The position numbers were made by a program, and so were the translations under genes. The notes under the pieces are model-generated. The model saw only the letters and a program-made list of their open reading frames with translations, was not told the origin of the DNA and did no database searches. Positions 52,241 to 61,562 of a DNA stretch of 64,000 nt are shown in pieces. Origin of the DNA: DATEDA01 sp963789885 (lineage in GTDB: Bacteria > Pseudomonadota > Gammaproteobacteria > Burkholderiales > SG8-39); contig CAWBNB010000013.1 in assembly GCA_963789885.1 (NCBI GenBank), positions 62,001-126,000 of the forward strand, written 5' to 3'. The stretch's first letter is position 1. Every line of letters starts with the position of its first letter.

Positions 52241-53200
52241 ATGCGGAACTTCGAGCGAGTATTCGCGGCGCTGGTTCTTGCGCTCTTCAGCGCATCCGTG
52301 TCAGCCCAGTACCCGACAAGGCCGGTGCGCATCATCGTGCCGTTCGGCGCCGGCTCCTCGACCGACATCGTCGCGCGCATCCTGGGGCAGCCGCTCGGGC
52401 AGGCGCTCGGCCAACCGGTCCTGGTCGAGAACCGGCCCGGCGCCGACGGCGCGATCGCCGCCGAGCAGGTCGCGAAGGCCGCGCCCGACGGCTACACGCT
52501 GCTCCTCGCAACCAACAGTCCGCTCTCGGCCGCGCCGCACCTCAAGAAGAAGCTGCCCTACGATGCGTTCGCCGACTTCACCCCGATCAGCCTCGTCGGG
52601 CGCTACACGTTCTTCATCGTCGTCCACCCGTCGGTTCCCGGACCGGCGCTCGCCGATTTCATCGGCTACGCACGCGCGAATCCCGGCAAGCTCAACTACG
52701 CGACCGGCAACACCTCGTCGATCGTCCTCACGGGGATGTTCCTGGCGCTCACCGGCCTGCAGCTCGTGCACGTGCCGTACAAGACCGAGCCGACCGCGAT
52801 CCCCGACCTGCTCCAGGGACAGGTGCAGCTGATGATCAGTTCCTACGCCACGGTCGCGCCGCACATCCGCGAAGGCAAGCTGCGGGCGCTCGCGACGACG
52901 CTCGACCGCCGCAGCCCGCTGCTCCCCGACGTGCCGGCGATCACCGAGACGGGCATGGCGAAGTTCCCGATCGTGTCGTGGGCGGGCCTGTTCGGGCCGG
53001 CGAAGTTGCCAAAGGAGATCGTCGACCGCCTCAACCGCGAGGTCGTCGCGATCCTCGCCCGGCCGGAAGTCAAAGAGCAGCTTACCAAGCAGGCCTTCGA
53101 CGGCGCGAGCTCATCGGTCGAGGAGCTCGCCGCATTCGCCCGCGAGCAATACGAGGTGTGGGGTAAGGCGATCCGCGACGCCGGCATTCAGCCGGAGTAG
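52241..53200 (+). CDS. Second orphan TctC/Bug-family solute receptor
   Basis: A 319-residue periplasmic binding protein with signal peptide ending SASVSAQ. The mature protein begins YPTRPVRIIVPFGAGSSTDI, then LGQPVLVENRPGADGAIAAE and FIVVHPSVPGPALADFIG. GGAGG lies just upstream of the ATG. It is similar in layout to the receptor at 29730 but distinct in sequence. No TctA/B genes are near. It is convergent with the hydratase gene four bases downstream, which could act on an imported organic acid. Confidence 0.92.
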   Translation: MRNFERVFAALVLALFSASVSAQYPTRPVRIIVPFGAGSSTDIVARILGQPLGQALGQPVLVENRPGADGAIAAEQVAKAAPDGYTLLLATNSPLSAAPHLKKKLPYDAFADFTPISLVGRYTFFIVVHPSVPGPALADFIGYARANPGKLNYATGNTSSIVLTGMFLALTGLQLVHVPYKTEPTAIPDLLQGQVQLMISSYATVAPHIREGKLRALATTLDRRSPLLPDVPAITETGMAKFPIVSWAGLFGPAKLPKEIVDRLNREVVAILARPEVKEQLTKQAFDGASSSVEELAAFAREQYEVWGKAIRDAGIQPE

Positions 53201-53204
53201 GCGG

Positions 53205-54010
53205 TTAGCGGAACGCGAGCTCGAGGCCCGGCAGTTCGATCCCCGCAAGCCGGGTGCTCCAGGTCTCCCCGGCCCTCACCGGATACGCGTCGGTGAGCGT
53301 GCCGGTCGTCACGACCTCGCCGGCGCTCACCGGCGAGAACTGCGGCAGCCGCGCGAGCACGCCGGCGAAGTGCGCGAACGCGAGCAGGGGCGAATCGAGG
53401 ACGTTCGCGCCCGTCCCCTCGGCGTGCGGCACGCCGTTCTTCAGCAGCGTGAGCCGGAACTCCCGGAGCTTGCGGACGCAGTCGGCGATGCTCGCGACCG
53501 GCACCGGCGTCCCGATCACCAGCACGCCGTGCAGTCCGTTGGCCGCGACGGTGTCCGCCAGCTTGAACTTCCAGTCGCGGAACGGGCTCTGCACGATCTC
53601 GAACCCGTGCGCGATCCAGTCGACGCACGCGAGGATCGCCGCCTCGTCGCGCGTTACCGGCGGCGCGGCTGCGAAGTGCAGCACGATCTCGGGCTCGATC
53701 CGCGGCTCGGGGAGCGGCCCGACCGGAATCTCGGCGCGCCCTTCCTTCGCGTAGACCACGGTCGTGTCGTAGGCGTGGCCCCAGATCGGCTCGTCGACGC
53801 CGTATACCGGCCACAGGTTGCGATTGGTGAATCCGATCTTCCGCCCCGCCACGCGCTCGCCGCGCGCGAGGCGCGCCCGGTGGACCGCCTCCGCCACCGC
53901 GTACGCCTCGGCGATCCCGAACGCCGGGTCGCGCGAAGTGAAGTTCGGGATCGACCGCCCGTCGGCGATCGCCGCGAGCAGCTCCCTCGCGCTCGTCGGC
54001 GTGCGATCAT
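53205..54010 (-). CDS. 2-keto-4-pentenoate hydratase/fumarylacetoacetate-family protein (probable 5' frameshift)
   Basis: The visible core is about 255 residues when extended upstream: TSARELLAAIADGRSIPNF is in frame with VAEAVHRARLARGERVAGRK, EPEIVLHF with the metal ligands, and VTTGTLTDAYPV. No start codon occurs in that frame before the preceding gene; the ATG overlapping the preceding stop (54008-54010) is off by one base. A lost base near 54000 would restore it. Otherwise translation starts at the internal GTG at 53897 and gives 230 residues. The family adds water to 2-oxopent-4-enoates in aromatic degradation. Confidence 0.7.
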
Positions 54011-54531
54011 TTTCTGATCCATGCCTGGAGGCCGTTCACACGATAGCGCACGACGTCGAGCCGCTCGACCTCGGGCGCGTCGCCGGCGGGGCACGCATCG
54101 GGCAGCGCGTTGCGTGCGAGATCGGAGACGACGAAGCCGTCCACCGCATAGCCCGCCGCGACCTTCGCGTCCGGCTCGCACACGAGCAGCTGCCCCGAAC
54201 CGCGTTCGCGTGCGAGCGGGAGGAAAAGGCGCTGCGTATTGACGACGATCAGGCCGGACGCGGTGAAGCGGCCGTCCTTGCGTCCGCGATAGAGAAAGAC
54301 CGGCCCGTCGTGCGGGCCGAAGTCGGCCTCCTGCCACAGCGCGACGTCCGGCAGGCCGTCGTTGTTGAAGTCGCCGCCCGCGCGCGCGACCCCGTCGTCG
54401 AGCACGCGCTTCGCCCGCCCCGGCGGCGCCGTACCCAGGAAATGCTCGAGCGGGTCGGCAACGTCCTTCTGTGCCGCCGCCTCGGCCGCGACGAGCGCGA
54501 CGCCCGCCGCTAGCACCAGGCGGCGGATCAC
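54007..54531 (-). CDS. Exported FG-GAP-like repeat protein
   Basis: A 174-residue protein. The GTG at 54531 overlaps the fbp stop (GTGA). An N-terminal signal peptide (RRLVLAAGVALVAAEAAAQ) precedes a mature part with GGDFNNDGLPDVALWQ, a calcium-binding FG-GAP/VCBS-type loop, and two beta-rich repeats with cysteines in LLVCEPDAK and PDACPAGD. Function is unknown; it may bind sugars or integrate in the envelope. It is coupled to fbp, perhaps only by position. Confidence 0.65.
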   Translation of the reverse strand: MIRRLVLAAGVALVAAEAAAQKDVADPLEHFLGTAPPGRAKRVLDDGVARAGGDFNNDGLPDVALWQEADFGPHDGPVFLYRGRKDGRFTASGLIVVNTQRLFLPLARERGSGQLLVCEPDAKVAAGYAVDGFVVSDLARNALPDACPAGDAPEVERLDVVRYRVNGLQAWIRK

Positions 54532-55526
54532 TTCTCGAGGTGGTAGCGCGTGACCCGCTCGACCTCGTTCTTCGAGCCGAGGATCACGCCCACCCGCTGG
54601 TGCAGCGCTTCGGGCTGGATGTCGAGGATCCGCTGCCGGCCGTTGGTCGCGGCGCCGCCCGCCTGCTCGACGATGAACGCCATCGGGTTCGCCTCGTACA
54701 TCAGCCGCAGCCGGCCGTCCTTGTGCTTCGCGTCGCGCGGATACATGAAGATGCCGCCGCGCGAGAGCGTCCGGTAGACGTCCGCGACCATAGACGCCAC
54801 CCAGCGCATGTTGAAGTCCTTCTCCCGCGTCCCGGTCTTGCCGGCGAGGCACTCGTCGATGTAGCGCTTCACCGGCGCTTCCCAGTTGCGCATGTTCGAC
54901 ATGTTGATCGCGAACTCCTGGGTATCGGCCGGGACCGCGAGTTCGTGTTGTGTCATCACGAACGAGCCGAGCTCCTTGTCGAGCGTGAAGCACGCCACGC
55001 CGCTGCCCACGGTGAGCACCAGGAGGGTCGAGGCGCCGTACACCGTGAACCCCGCCGCGACCTGCCGCGAACCGGGCTGCAGGAACGCCTTCTCGTCGAT
55101 CGTCGTGCAGCCGTCCGGGCAGCGCAGCACCGAGAAGATCGTGCCGACCGAGATGTTCACGTCGAGGTTCGACGACCCGTCGAGCGGGTCCATGAGCAGC
55201 AGGAACTGGCCGCGCGGGTAGCGGTTGGGGATGAGATGGGGCTCGTCCATCTCCTCGGACACCATCGCCGCGAGTTGGCCGCCCCACTCGTTCGCCTCGA
55301 CCAGGACCTCGTTCGCGACCACGTCGAGCCTCTTCTGCGCTTCGCCCTGGACGTTCTGCGTGCCGACGACGTCGCCGATGCCCGCGAGCGCGCCCTTTCC
55401 CACTGCGTGGCTGATCATCTTGCAGGCCCGGGCGATGACCTCGAGGAGCAGCCGCAGCTCGGGGGAAACGGTCCCGGCGCTCCGCTGCTGCTCGATCAGG
55501 TACTGCGTTAGCGTGACGCGCTTCAT
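54528..55526 (-). CDS. fbp: Fructose-1,6-bisphosphatase, class I
   Basis: A 332-residue gluconeogenic enzyme. The class I catalytic loop LLMDPLDGSSNLDVNISVGT carries the metal ligands, the upstream EEMDEP gives the acidic site, and GGIFMYPRDAKHKDGRLRL provides the substrate-binding region. The start at 55526 gives MKRVTLTQYLIEQQ, typical for beta-proteobacterial enzymes. It produces fructose 6-phosphate for gluconeogenesis or a Calvin-type cycle. Confidence 0.96.
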   Translation of the reverse strand: MKRVTLTQYLIEQQRSAGTVSPELRLLLEVIARACKMISHAVGKGALAGIGDVVGTQNVQGEAQKRLDVVANEVLVEANEWGGQLAAMVSEEMDEPHLIPNRYPRGQFLLLMDPLDGSSNLDVNISVGTIFSVLRCPDGCTTIDEKAFLQPGSRQVAAGFTVYGASTLLVLTVGSGVACFTLDKELGSFVMTQHELAVPADTQEFAINMSNMRNWEAPVKRYIDECLAGKTGTREKDFNMRWVASMVADVYRTLSRGGIFMYPRDAKHKDGRLRLMYEANPMAFIVEQAGGAATNGRQRILDIQPEALHQRVGVILGSKNEVERVTRYHLEK

Positions 55527-55646
55527 TGACGATCTCCGGACGGACCGCCCGGGATTATCCGCCCGGTCGTGCAGCTGTGCACCAATTCGCACACATTTGA
55601 CGACGTTTTACGCGGAATCGGTCCCCGTGCGTGCTATGACCCGACC

Positions 55647-56285
55647 ATGTTCACCGACCGGCACGAGGCCGGCGAGCGCCTCGCCCGCCCCCTCGCCAAG
55701 TACCGCGGGCAGCGCCCGCTCGTCGCCGCCATCCCGCGCGGTGCGGTGGTGCCCGGCCGTGCGATCGCCGGCGCGCTTGGCGGCGAGCTCGACGTGGTGT
55801 TCGTTCGCAAGCTGCGCGCCCCGGGCTGCGACGAGGTCGCGGTGGGCGCTGTCGACGAGCGCGGCAAGGTCTACGTCGCCAGCCACGCCGTCGCGGCCGG
55901 CGCCGACGACGCGTGGCTGGGGCGGGAAGCTGCGCTTCAGCTGAGGGCGATCCGCGCGCAGCGCGCGGCCTACACCCCGCACCGCCCGCCGCTCGACCCC
56001 CGTGAGCGCGTCGTCATCGTCGTCGACGACGGCCTCGCAACCGGGATGACCATGACCGCGGCCTTGCGCGCCGTGCGCGCCCGGGGCGCCGCGTGGGTGG
56101 TATGCGCGGTGGCGGTCGCCTCGCCCGCGGGCCTCGAACGCGTGCGGCCGTTCGCCGACGACGTGGTCTGCCTCGCCGCGCCCGACGATTTCGCCGGCGT
56201 CAGCCTCTTCTACGACGATTTCGCGCCCGTGACGGACGCGGAGGCGATCCGCCTGTTGCGGCCCGCCCGAATCGTTATCGCCTGA
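55647..56285 (+). CDS. Phosphoribosyltransferase-domain protein
   Basis: A 212-residue protein with the PRPP loop RVVIVVDDGLATGMTMTAAL, preceded by a helical/strand core (VAAIPRGAVVPGRAIAGAL, then DVVFVRKLRAPGCDEVAVGA). This type, without an identifiable purine-specific region, is common in proteobacteria and often found with dienelactone-hydrolase-like domains; here it stands alone. Nucleobase substrate unknown. The ATG at 55647 is divergent from fbp. Its stop overlaps the convergent dehydrogenase gene. Confidence 0.85.
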   Translation: MFTDRHEAGERLARPLAKYRGQRPLVAAIPRGAVVPGRAIAGALGGELDVVFVRKLRAPGCDEVAVGAVDERGKVYVASHAVAAGADDAWLGREAALQLRAIRAQRAAYTPHRPPLDPRERVVIVVDDGLATGMTMTAALRAVRARGAAWVVCAVAVASPAGLERVRPFADDVVCLAAPDDFAGVSLFYDDFAPVTDAEAIRLLRPARIVIA

Positions 56286-57267
56286 GCCGCGCGAGCCGCG
56301 TCGCCTGCGCCGCGTTGACCGCGCCCTTCGGCGCGCGCCCCTGCACGATCTCCGCCACCTGCGCGACCGTCTCGAGCGACTGGTGCTCGATCGCCGGCAG
56401 CGTGAGCCCGGCCGTGTGCGGCGTCGCGATCACCTTCGGGTGGCGCGCGATCTCCGGCGTCGGCATCTGGTCCGGGGCCCGCCCCACGTCGAGTGCGCAA
56501 CCCGCGAGCCGGCCCGAGTCGAGTGCCGCGACGAGTGCGTCGTCGTCGACGAGGTTGCCGCGCGAGGCATTGATGAACCACGCGCCCGGCTTCATCGCGG
56601 CGAACGCCGCCGCGTTCACCAGCTTCTCGGTCGAGTCGTTCGCGACGACCAGGCACACCACGAAATCGGACTCGCCGAGGACCTGCGGCATCTCCATCTG
56701 CGCCAGCGCGGGATCGCCGACCTTCTTGTACGGGTCGTAGACGAGGACGCGCAGCCCGAGCGCCACCGCGACCCGCGCGAGGTACTCGGCGATCTGGCCG
56801 TAGCCGAGGATGCCGAGCGTCGAGCCCTTCAGCTCGCGGCCCATCACTGCCGGCGGCACCTTCCCGGCGTGATACGACTCCGCCGATGCGGTGATGCGGC
56901 GCGCGAGGTCGACCATCGCGCCGACCACCCACTCGCTTACCGAGGCGATGAAGCCCGCGCTCGCCTGCGTCACGAGGATCCCCGCCTTGCTCGCCGCCGC
57001 GACGTCGACGTTGCGGATGTCGATCGCACAGCGCGAGAAGGCCACGAGGTCGGGGCTCGCGGCGAAGAGCTCGGCCGGACCGGGCGTCTGGCGGAACGAC
57101 ACGATGACCTCGCACCCGCGCGCGGCTTCGATCAGCTCCGGAATCGTGAGCTCGCGCCCCGCGGTGTTGAAGCGGACCTCGCCGAGCGCCTCGAGCCCGG
57201 CGACCGCGCGGTCGCCGTAGTAGTTGGCGAGCGGCTCGGGGGGATGGGTGAGAAAGATTCGCGCCAC
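56275..57267 (-). CDS. D-isomer specific 2-hydroxyacid dehydrogenase
   Basis: A 330-residue NAD-dependent enzyme. The Rossmann motif GSTLGILGYGQIAEYLAR lies in the middle, VNAAAFAAMKPGAWFINASR with the catalytic Arg follows, and TPHTAGLTLPAIEHQS supplies the catalytic His. It interconverts D-2-hydroxyacids and 2-oxoacids. Eleven bases overlap the convergent phosphoribosyltransferase gene. Confidence 0.93.
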   Translation of the reverse strand: MARIFLTHPPEPLANYYGDRAVAGLEALGEVRFNTAGRELTIPELIEAARGCEVIVSFRQTPGPAELFAASPDLVAFSRCAIDIRNVDVAAASKAGILVTQASAGFIASVSEWVVGAMVDLARRITASAESYHAGKVPPAVMGRELKGSTLGILGYGQIAEYLARVAVALGLRVLVYDPYKKVGDPALAQMEMPQVLGESDFVVCLVVANDSTEKLVNAAAFAAMKPGAWFINASRGNLVDDDALVAALDSGRLAGCALDVGRAPDQMPTPEIARHPKVIATPHTAGLTLPAIEHQSLETVAQVAEIVQGRAPKGAVNAAQATRLARLRR

Positions 57268-57339
57268 GCCGCGCTCCGGTCTGGTTGCGGAAGCGCGGAG
57301 GGTAGCGCAACCGCCGTGCGTGCGCGGGGCGGGGAAATG

Positions 57340-58740
57340 CTAGTGCTGGTCGGTCGCGAAGGGCTTGGCCGGCGTAAGCCCCGGAGCGGTGGCCGGCCCC
57401 GCATGCCGGCGGAGCAGCCACGCGAGCACCGGCGGCGTGACGAGGGTGGTGCCGACGACCATCAGCACGATCACCGCGAAGAGCTCGTCGTCGAGCACGC
57501 CGACCGCCTTGCCGACGAAGGCGAAGATGAGGCCGACCTCGCCCCGCGGCACCATGCCCCAGCCGACGAGCCAGCGGTCCACCCGGCCGGCGGCGATCCC
57601 CGACACCAGCTTGCCGGCGATCGCGACGAGCGTCAGGGCGGCCGCGAGCGCGAGGATCTTCGGGTTGCCGAGGGCGTCCAGCTTCACCTGCATTCCGGCG
57701 AGCACGAAGAAGATCGGCACCAGGAAATGTCCTACCGGCTCCACGAGATGCTCGAGGTGCCGCTCGCGGTGATGGTCGAGGACCTCGTTCACGGTCGCAC
57801 GCGTGCGTTCGTCGGCGCGCGCGACCGCGGTGAGGACTTCCGCGCGGATCCGCGGCGCATCGAAGTCGCGGAAATGCACCTCCTCGAGCACCAGCCCGGC
57901 CGCGAAGGCGCCGACGATCGGCGCGAGCCCGATCGCGTGCGCGAGGTAGGCGAATACGAGACAGACGGCGAGCGCGACCGTCAGCTTCATCCCGGCGCCC
58001 GGGTGGATCTTCGCGAAGCCGCGGCTCAGCCACGGCGCCGCCGCCTGGCCGACCACGAGCGCGCCGGCGAGGAAGCCGAGTGCCTGCAGCACTGTCGCGC
58101 CGACGTCGCCCGCGTCCACCGCGCCCTTCGTCGCGATCGACGCGACCACCGCGAGGATGATCAGGCCGAGGACGTCGTCGATCACCGCCGCCCCGAGGAC
58201 GATCTGCGCCTCGGCGCGCTGCAGGACGCCGGCGTCGCGGAACACCCGGCCGGTGATGCCCACCGACGTTGCGGTGAGCGCCGCGCCGAGGAAGAGATAG
58301 GTCGCATCCGAGAGGCCGGGCAGCAGCCACGGCCCGACGACCCAGGTGCCAAGCGCGAACGGCGCCGCGACGCCGATCGTCGCGACCCAGAACGCCCGCG
58401 CGCCGACCTTACGCATCGTGCGCACGTTCGACTCGAGGCCGATCTGGAAGAGCAGGATGACCGCGCCGAGCTGAGCGAGGAACGCGATCACCGCGTCGGC
58501 TCGCATCGGCTCGGCGAAGCCGATGCCGACGAGCGCGAGATTGCCGAGCACGACACCGACGAGGATCTCGCCGAGCACGACCGGCTGCCCGGCGCGCTCG
58601 ACGAGCGAGCCGAGCTTCGCGGCGACGAGGATCACCGCCACCCACAGGAAGCTCTGCGCGACCCCGTCGGGGGCCGCGGCGTGCGCTTCGGCGGCGGCGC
58701 CGAAGGCGAGTGCTGCGGCGAGCGCAAGTCGGCCGATCAC
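57340..58740 (-). CDS. Cation:proton antiporter, CPA2 (KefB-like) family
   Basis: A 466-residue protein with about 12-13 helices. The GTG at 58740, with GGAG five bases upstream, adds a cleavable-looking N-terminal signal helix before LWVAVILVAAKLGSLVERAG. LLFQIGLESNVRTMRK and ALTATSVGITGRVFRDAG are CPA2 signatures, and GAAVIDDVLGLIIL carries the membrane aspartate pair. It lacks the RCK domain of KefB/KefC. It probably exchanges Na+ or K+ for H+. It is the second gene after a small membrane protein (23-base gap). Confidence 0.93.
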   Translation of the reverse strand: MIGRLALAAALAFGAAAEAHAAAPDGVAQSFLWVAVILVAAKLGSLVERAGQPVVLGEILVGVVLGNLALVGIGFAEPMRADAVIAFLAQLGAVILLFQIGLESNVRTMRKVGARAFWVATIGVAAPFALGTWVVGPWLLPGLSDATYLFLGAALTATSVGITGRVFRDAGVLQRAEAQIVLGAAVIDDVLGLIILAVVASIATKGAVDAGDVGATVLQALGFLAGALVVGQAAAPWLSRGFAKIHPGAGMKLTVALAVCLVFAYLAHAIGLAPIVGAFAAGLVLEEVHFRDFDAPRIRAEVLTAVARADERTRATVNEVLDHHRERHLEHLVEPVGHFLVPIFFVLAGMQVKLDALGNPKILALAAALTLVAIAGKLVSGIAAGRVDRWLVGWGMVPRGEVGLIFAFVGKAVGVLDDELFAVIVLMVVGTTLVTPPVLAWLLRRHAGPATAPGLTPAKPFATDQH

Positions 58741-58762
58741 GTCTGCTCCGGGCGATTCGCGG

Positions 58763-58954
58763 CTACTGGACGTGGGCGTGGGGACCGGTGGGCGCGGCGC
58801 GCGCGCTCGTACGGTGCGGGCGCTCAACTTCCTCCCGCTCGAACCCGAGCGCGGCGAGCCCGAGCGCAGCGATCGCGAACGGTAGCGCGACGAGGAACGT
58901 AAACGTCGGGTCGAGGTCCACGAGCCAGCTCCAGAGCGCGTTGACGGCTTCCAT
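58763..58954 (-). CDS. 63-residue single-helix membrane protein upstream of the antiporter
   Basis: The ATG at 58954 follows a GGAGG. The protein has an N-terminal polar part (MEAVNALWSWLVDLDP), one helix (TFTFLVALPFAIAALGLAALGF) and a His-rich C-terminal tail (PHRTS, PTGPHAHVQ). It ends 22 bases before the antiporter start. It may be a subunit or folding partner of the antiporter; the histidines could sense pH or metal. No family is known to me. Confidence 0.6.
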   Translation of the reverse strand: MEAVNALWSWLVDLDPTFTFLVALPFAIAALGLAALGFEREEVERPHRTSARAAPTGPHAHVQ

Positions 58955-59047
58955 GAGGTCCTCCGGCGGGGTGCCGGGGATGATAGAGAGCGGAACGGCC
59001 GCCCGAATCGGGCCTCAGACCTACGCGCAAACGCGTAAGGGAAACCC

Positions 59048-59659
59048 CTATTGCGGTGGCTGGCGCTCGAGCACGAGCCGCACGAGATCCGGCACGCGGC
59101 GCACCTGGAGCTTCTCCATCATGCGCGCCTTGTAGACCTCGACGGTGCGCGGGCTGATGCCGAGCGCGACCGCGATCTCGCGATTGTGGCGGCCCTCGGC
59201 GACGAGTGCGAGCACTTCGCGCTCGCGCTCGGTGAGCCGCGCGAAGCGCTCGGCAGCGCCGGCGGCCGCCTGCGCCCGCTCCCGCTCGCGCGCGTCGCGG
59301 TCGAGCGCGGCGGCGATCGCGGCAACGAGCGCCTCGTCGTCGATCGGCTTCTCGATGAAGTCCACCGCCCCGCCCTTCAGCGCCGAGCGGGTCGTCGCGA
59401 CGTCGCCGTGCGCGGTGACGATGATCACCGGCAGCGGCACGCCGCGCCGCGCGAGGTCGGCCTGCAGCTCGAGCCCGTTCATGCCCGGCATGCGGAGATC
59501 GAGCACGAGGCACCCGGGCCACTCGGGCCGGTACTCGGCGAGGAAGCCTTCGGCGTCGGCGAACGTCCGCGCGCGGAACCCCTTCAGCTCGAGCAGCATC
59601 GCGAGCGAGTCGCGGACGCCGGCGTCGTCGTCGACGATGAACACGGTCGGGCGATTCAT
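59048..59659 (-). CDS. FixJ-family response regulator
   Basis: A 203-residue regulator: receiver with the acidic pocket at 10-12 and phospho-acceptor Asp54 in LVLDLRMPGMNG, a linker (RDARERERAQAAAGAAERFA) and a LuxR-type HTH (LTEREREVLALVAEGRHNRE then IAVALGISPRTVEVYKARMM). The ATG overlaps the stop of the sensor gene (ATGA). It is the partner of the MASE1 kinase. Confidence 0.95.
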   Translation of the reverse strand: MNRPTVFIVDDDAGVRDSLAMLLELKGFRARTFADAEGFLAEYRPEWPGCLVLDLRMPGMNGLELQADLARRGVPLPVIIVTAHGDVATTRSALKGGAVDFIEKPIDDEALVAAIAAALDRDARERERAQAAAGAAERFARLTEREREVLALVAEGRHNREIAVALGISPRTVEVYKARMMEKLQVRRVPDLVRLVLERQPPQ

Positions 59660-61251
59660 GGCTGTTCGGCGGTGTCTTCGGGGGGAAGGGTGAACGAGAA
59701 CGACGCCCCGCGCCCGACCGGGTCCGCGGCGAGCCGGCCGCCGTGACTGTCGACGATCGAGCGGCTGATCGCAAGCCCGAGCCCCATGCCGTGGGGCTTG
59801 GTGGTCGCGAACGGCGGGAAGGCGTCCTGCGGCATCCCCTCCGGCAGGCCGGGCCCGCTGTCGCGCACCGTGATCCGCACCATCCCGCGCGCGTCCCGGG
59901 TGGCGCGCAATCCGATCGCACGCTCGGGCGGGTCGCCCGCGACGATTGCGTCGATCGCATTCGTCAGCAGATTGTGGAGGACGGTCTCGACCTGCAGCCG
60001 GTCGACGAGGACGCCCGGCAGCGCCGGCTCGCACTCGACCGCGAGCGAGATCCGGTGCCGCTCGAGCCGCGGGGCGGCGCGTTCCGCGGCGCTCGCGAGC
60101 AGGCGCGCGACGCTCACCTGCTCGAGCCGCGACGAGCCGCTCCGGAAGAAGTCGCGCAGCCGCCGCACGACGTCGCCCGCGCGCGCCACTTCCGTCGTCA
60201 CGGTGCTCATCGTCTCGACCAGCCGCGTCCGGTTCTCCTCCGGCCGCTCGGCGAGGATCGCGCACGCGCGCACGTACGTCGCGATCGCCGACAGCGGCTG
60301 GTTGAGCTCGTGCGCGAGCGCGGAGGCGGTCTCCGCCGCTGCCGCGAGGCGGAGGCTCCGCTGCAGCTCCGCCTCGCGCGCCTCGAGCGCCTCGCCGGCG
60401 CGGCGCCGCTCGGTAACCACCGCGCCGAGAAAGAGCCCGGTGATGGCGAGCGCGACCATGAACACCTGCAACTCGAGCAGCGTCGCCGACGGCAGGCCCT
60501 CGATCTGGACCGCCGCGACGATGCCGAGCTGGATCGCGAGCAGCGTCCAGGTCGCACCCCGGATGCCGTGCCGCACGCTCACCCAGATGAGCGGCAGGAA
60601 CAGCACGTAGAAGAACCGTGCGGCGTAGGCCGGGTCGATCCCGAACACGATCCACAGCGCGGCCGCCACCGCCGCGCCCTGCGCGGTCATCTCCCACGAC
60701 CAGCGGAACGCCGCCGCAGCGCGGCGCGGGTGGAGCACGGCCAGCAACACCGGTGCCGTGATCAGGATACCGAGCGCGTCCCCGACCCAGAGCTGGATCG
60801 CCGACCGGACGAACGCGTCGGCGGGGATGCGGCCCGCCGCGAAGTACACCGCGACGTAGCCCGCGCTCACGGCGATCGTCGCCGCCCCGCTGACGCCGAC
60901 GAACCAGGCGACATCGCGCACGCTCGCGAGCTGCGGGTCGATCCGCGCGCGGTTGAGCAGCGCCCACGCTGCGGCCGCGTAGCCCGCGGCGATGACCGCT
61001 GAGGAGCCCGCTGCGGCGAGCGCCCCGGCGGGAAGCCCGCGGACCACGACCTCGGCCGCAAAACCGGCGACGAAGACCGCGGGCGCAAACGCGAGGCCCC
61101 GGGTCAGGAGCAGCGCGAGGGACAGGCCGGGCGGGGGGTTCCAGGGCGTGATCGCGAACGGCCCGAGCGGATGGATGTAGCTCACCCAGTCGAGCGCGAG
61201 GTAGGCGACCACATAGGCGGCGACGATCGGGAGGATGCGTTTCGCGGACAC
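59656..61251 (-). CDS. Sensor histidine kinase with an N-terminal MASE1 membrane domain
   Basis: A 531-residue kinase. Residues 1-285 hold eight or so helices with the MASE1-like WNPPPGLSLALLLTRGLAFAP, followed by a coiled linker, HisKA with His314 in ASALAHELNQPLSAIATYVR, and an HATPase with DSGPGLPEGMPQDAFPPF and HGMGLGLAISRSIVDSHGG. The FixL-type DHp/CA pair and the FixJ partner suggest redox, oxygen or membrane-potential control. The signal bound by MASE1 is not known. Confidence 0.93.
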   Translation of the reverse strand: MSAKRILPIVAAYVVAYLALDWVSYIHPLGPFAITPWNPPPGLSLALLLTRGLAFAPAVFVAGFAAEVVVRGLPAGALAAAGSSAVIAAGYAAAAWALLNRARIDPQLASVRDVAWFVGVSGAATIAVSAGYVAVYFAAGRIPADAFVRSAIQLWVGDALGILITAPVLLAVLHPRRAAAAFRWSWEMTAQGAAVAAALWIVFGIDPAYAARFFYVLFLPLIWVSVRHGIRGATWTLLAIQLGIVAAVQIEGLPSATLLELQVFMVALAITGLFLGAVVTERRRAGEALEAREAELQRSLRLAAAAETASALAHELNQPLSAIATYVRACAILAERPEENRTRLVETMSTVTTEVARAGDVVRRLRDFFRSGSSRLEQVSVARLLASAAERAAPRLERHRISLAVECEPALPGVLVDRLQVETVLHNLLTNAIDAIVAGDPPERAIGLRATRDARGMVRITVRDSGPGLPEGMPQDAFPPFATTKPHGMGLGLAISRSIVDSHGGRLAADPVGRGASFSFTLPPEDTAEQP

Positions 61252-61330
61252 GCCTTAGTTTATGTCCCGCGCGGTGGGGCGTCGACCCGGCCGCCGGCGG
61301 GAGCGCCGCGCCATCCTCTATCATTGCGGC

Positions 61331-61555
61331 ATGGCGATCCGAGTCGAGTGCTATGCCGGCTACCGCGGCGACCAGGAGCCCCGGGTCTTCTGGCTCGGCG
61401 AGCGGCGCCTCGACGTGCTGGAGATCGTCGACCGCTGGCTCGGCCCCGACTACCGCCACTTCCGCGTGACCGCCTCCGACGGCGACACCTACATCCTCCG
61501 TCACGACGGCCGCGAGGGCGAGTGGGATCTCGCCGCGTTCCGGCGGGGGCCGTGA
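61331..61555 (+). CDS. Small cytoplasmic protein, function unknown
   Basis: A 74-residue protein from the ATG at 61331: IRVECYAGYRGDQEPRVFWL, then LGERRLDVLEIVDRWLGPDY and FRVTASDGDTYILRHDGREG. It reads as a single beta-rich domain of the kind found beside unrelated genes in many proteobacteria. It has one cysteine and no membrane segment. The gene is divergent from the MASE1 kinase. Confidence 0.65.
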   Translation: MAIRVECYAGYRGDQEPRVFWLGERRLDVLEIVDRWLGPDYRHFRVTASDGDTYILRHDGREGEWDLAAFRRGP

Positions 61556-61562
61556 CCGCCCG

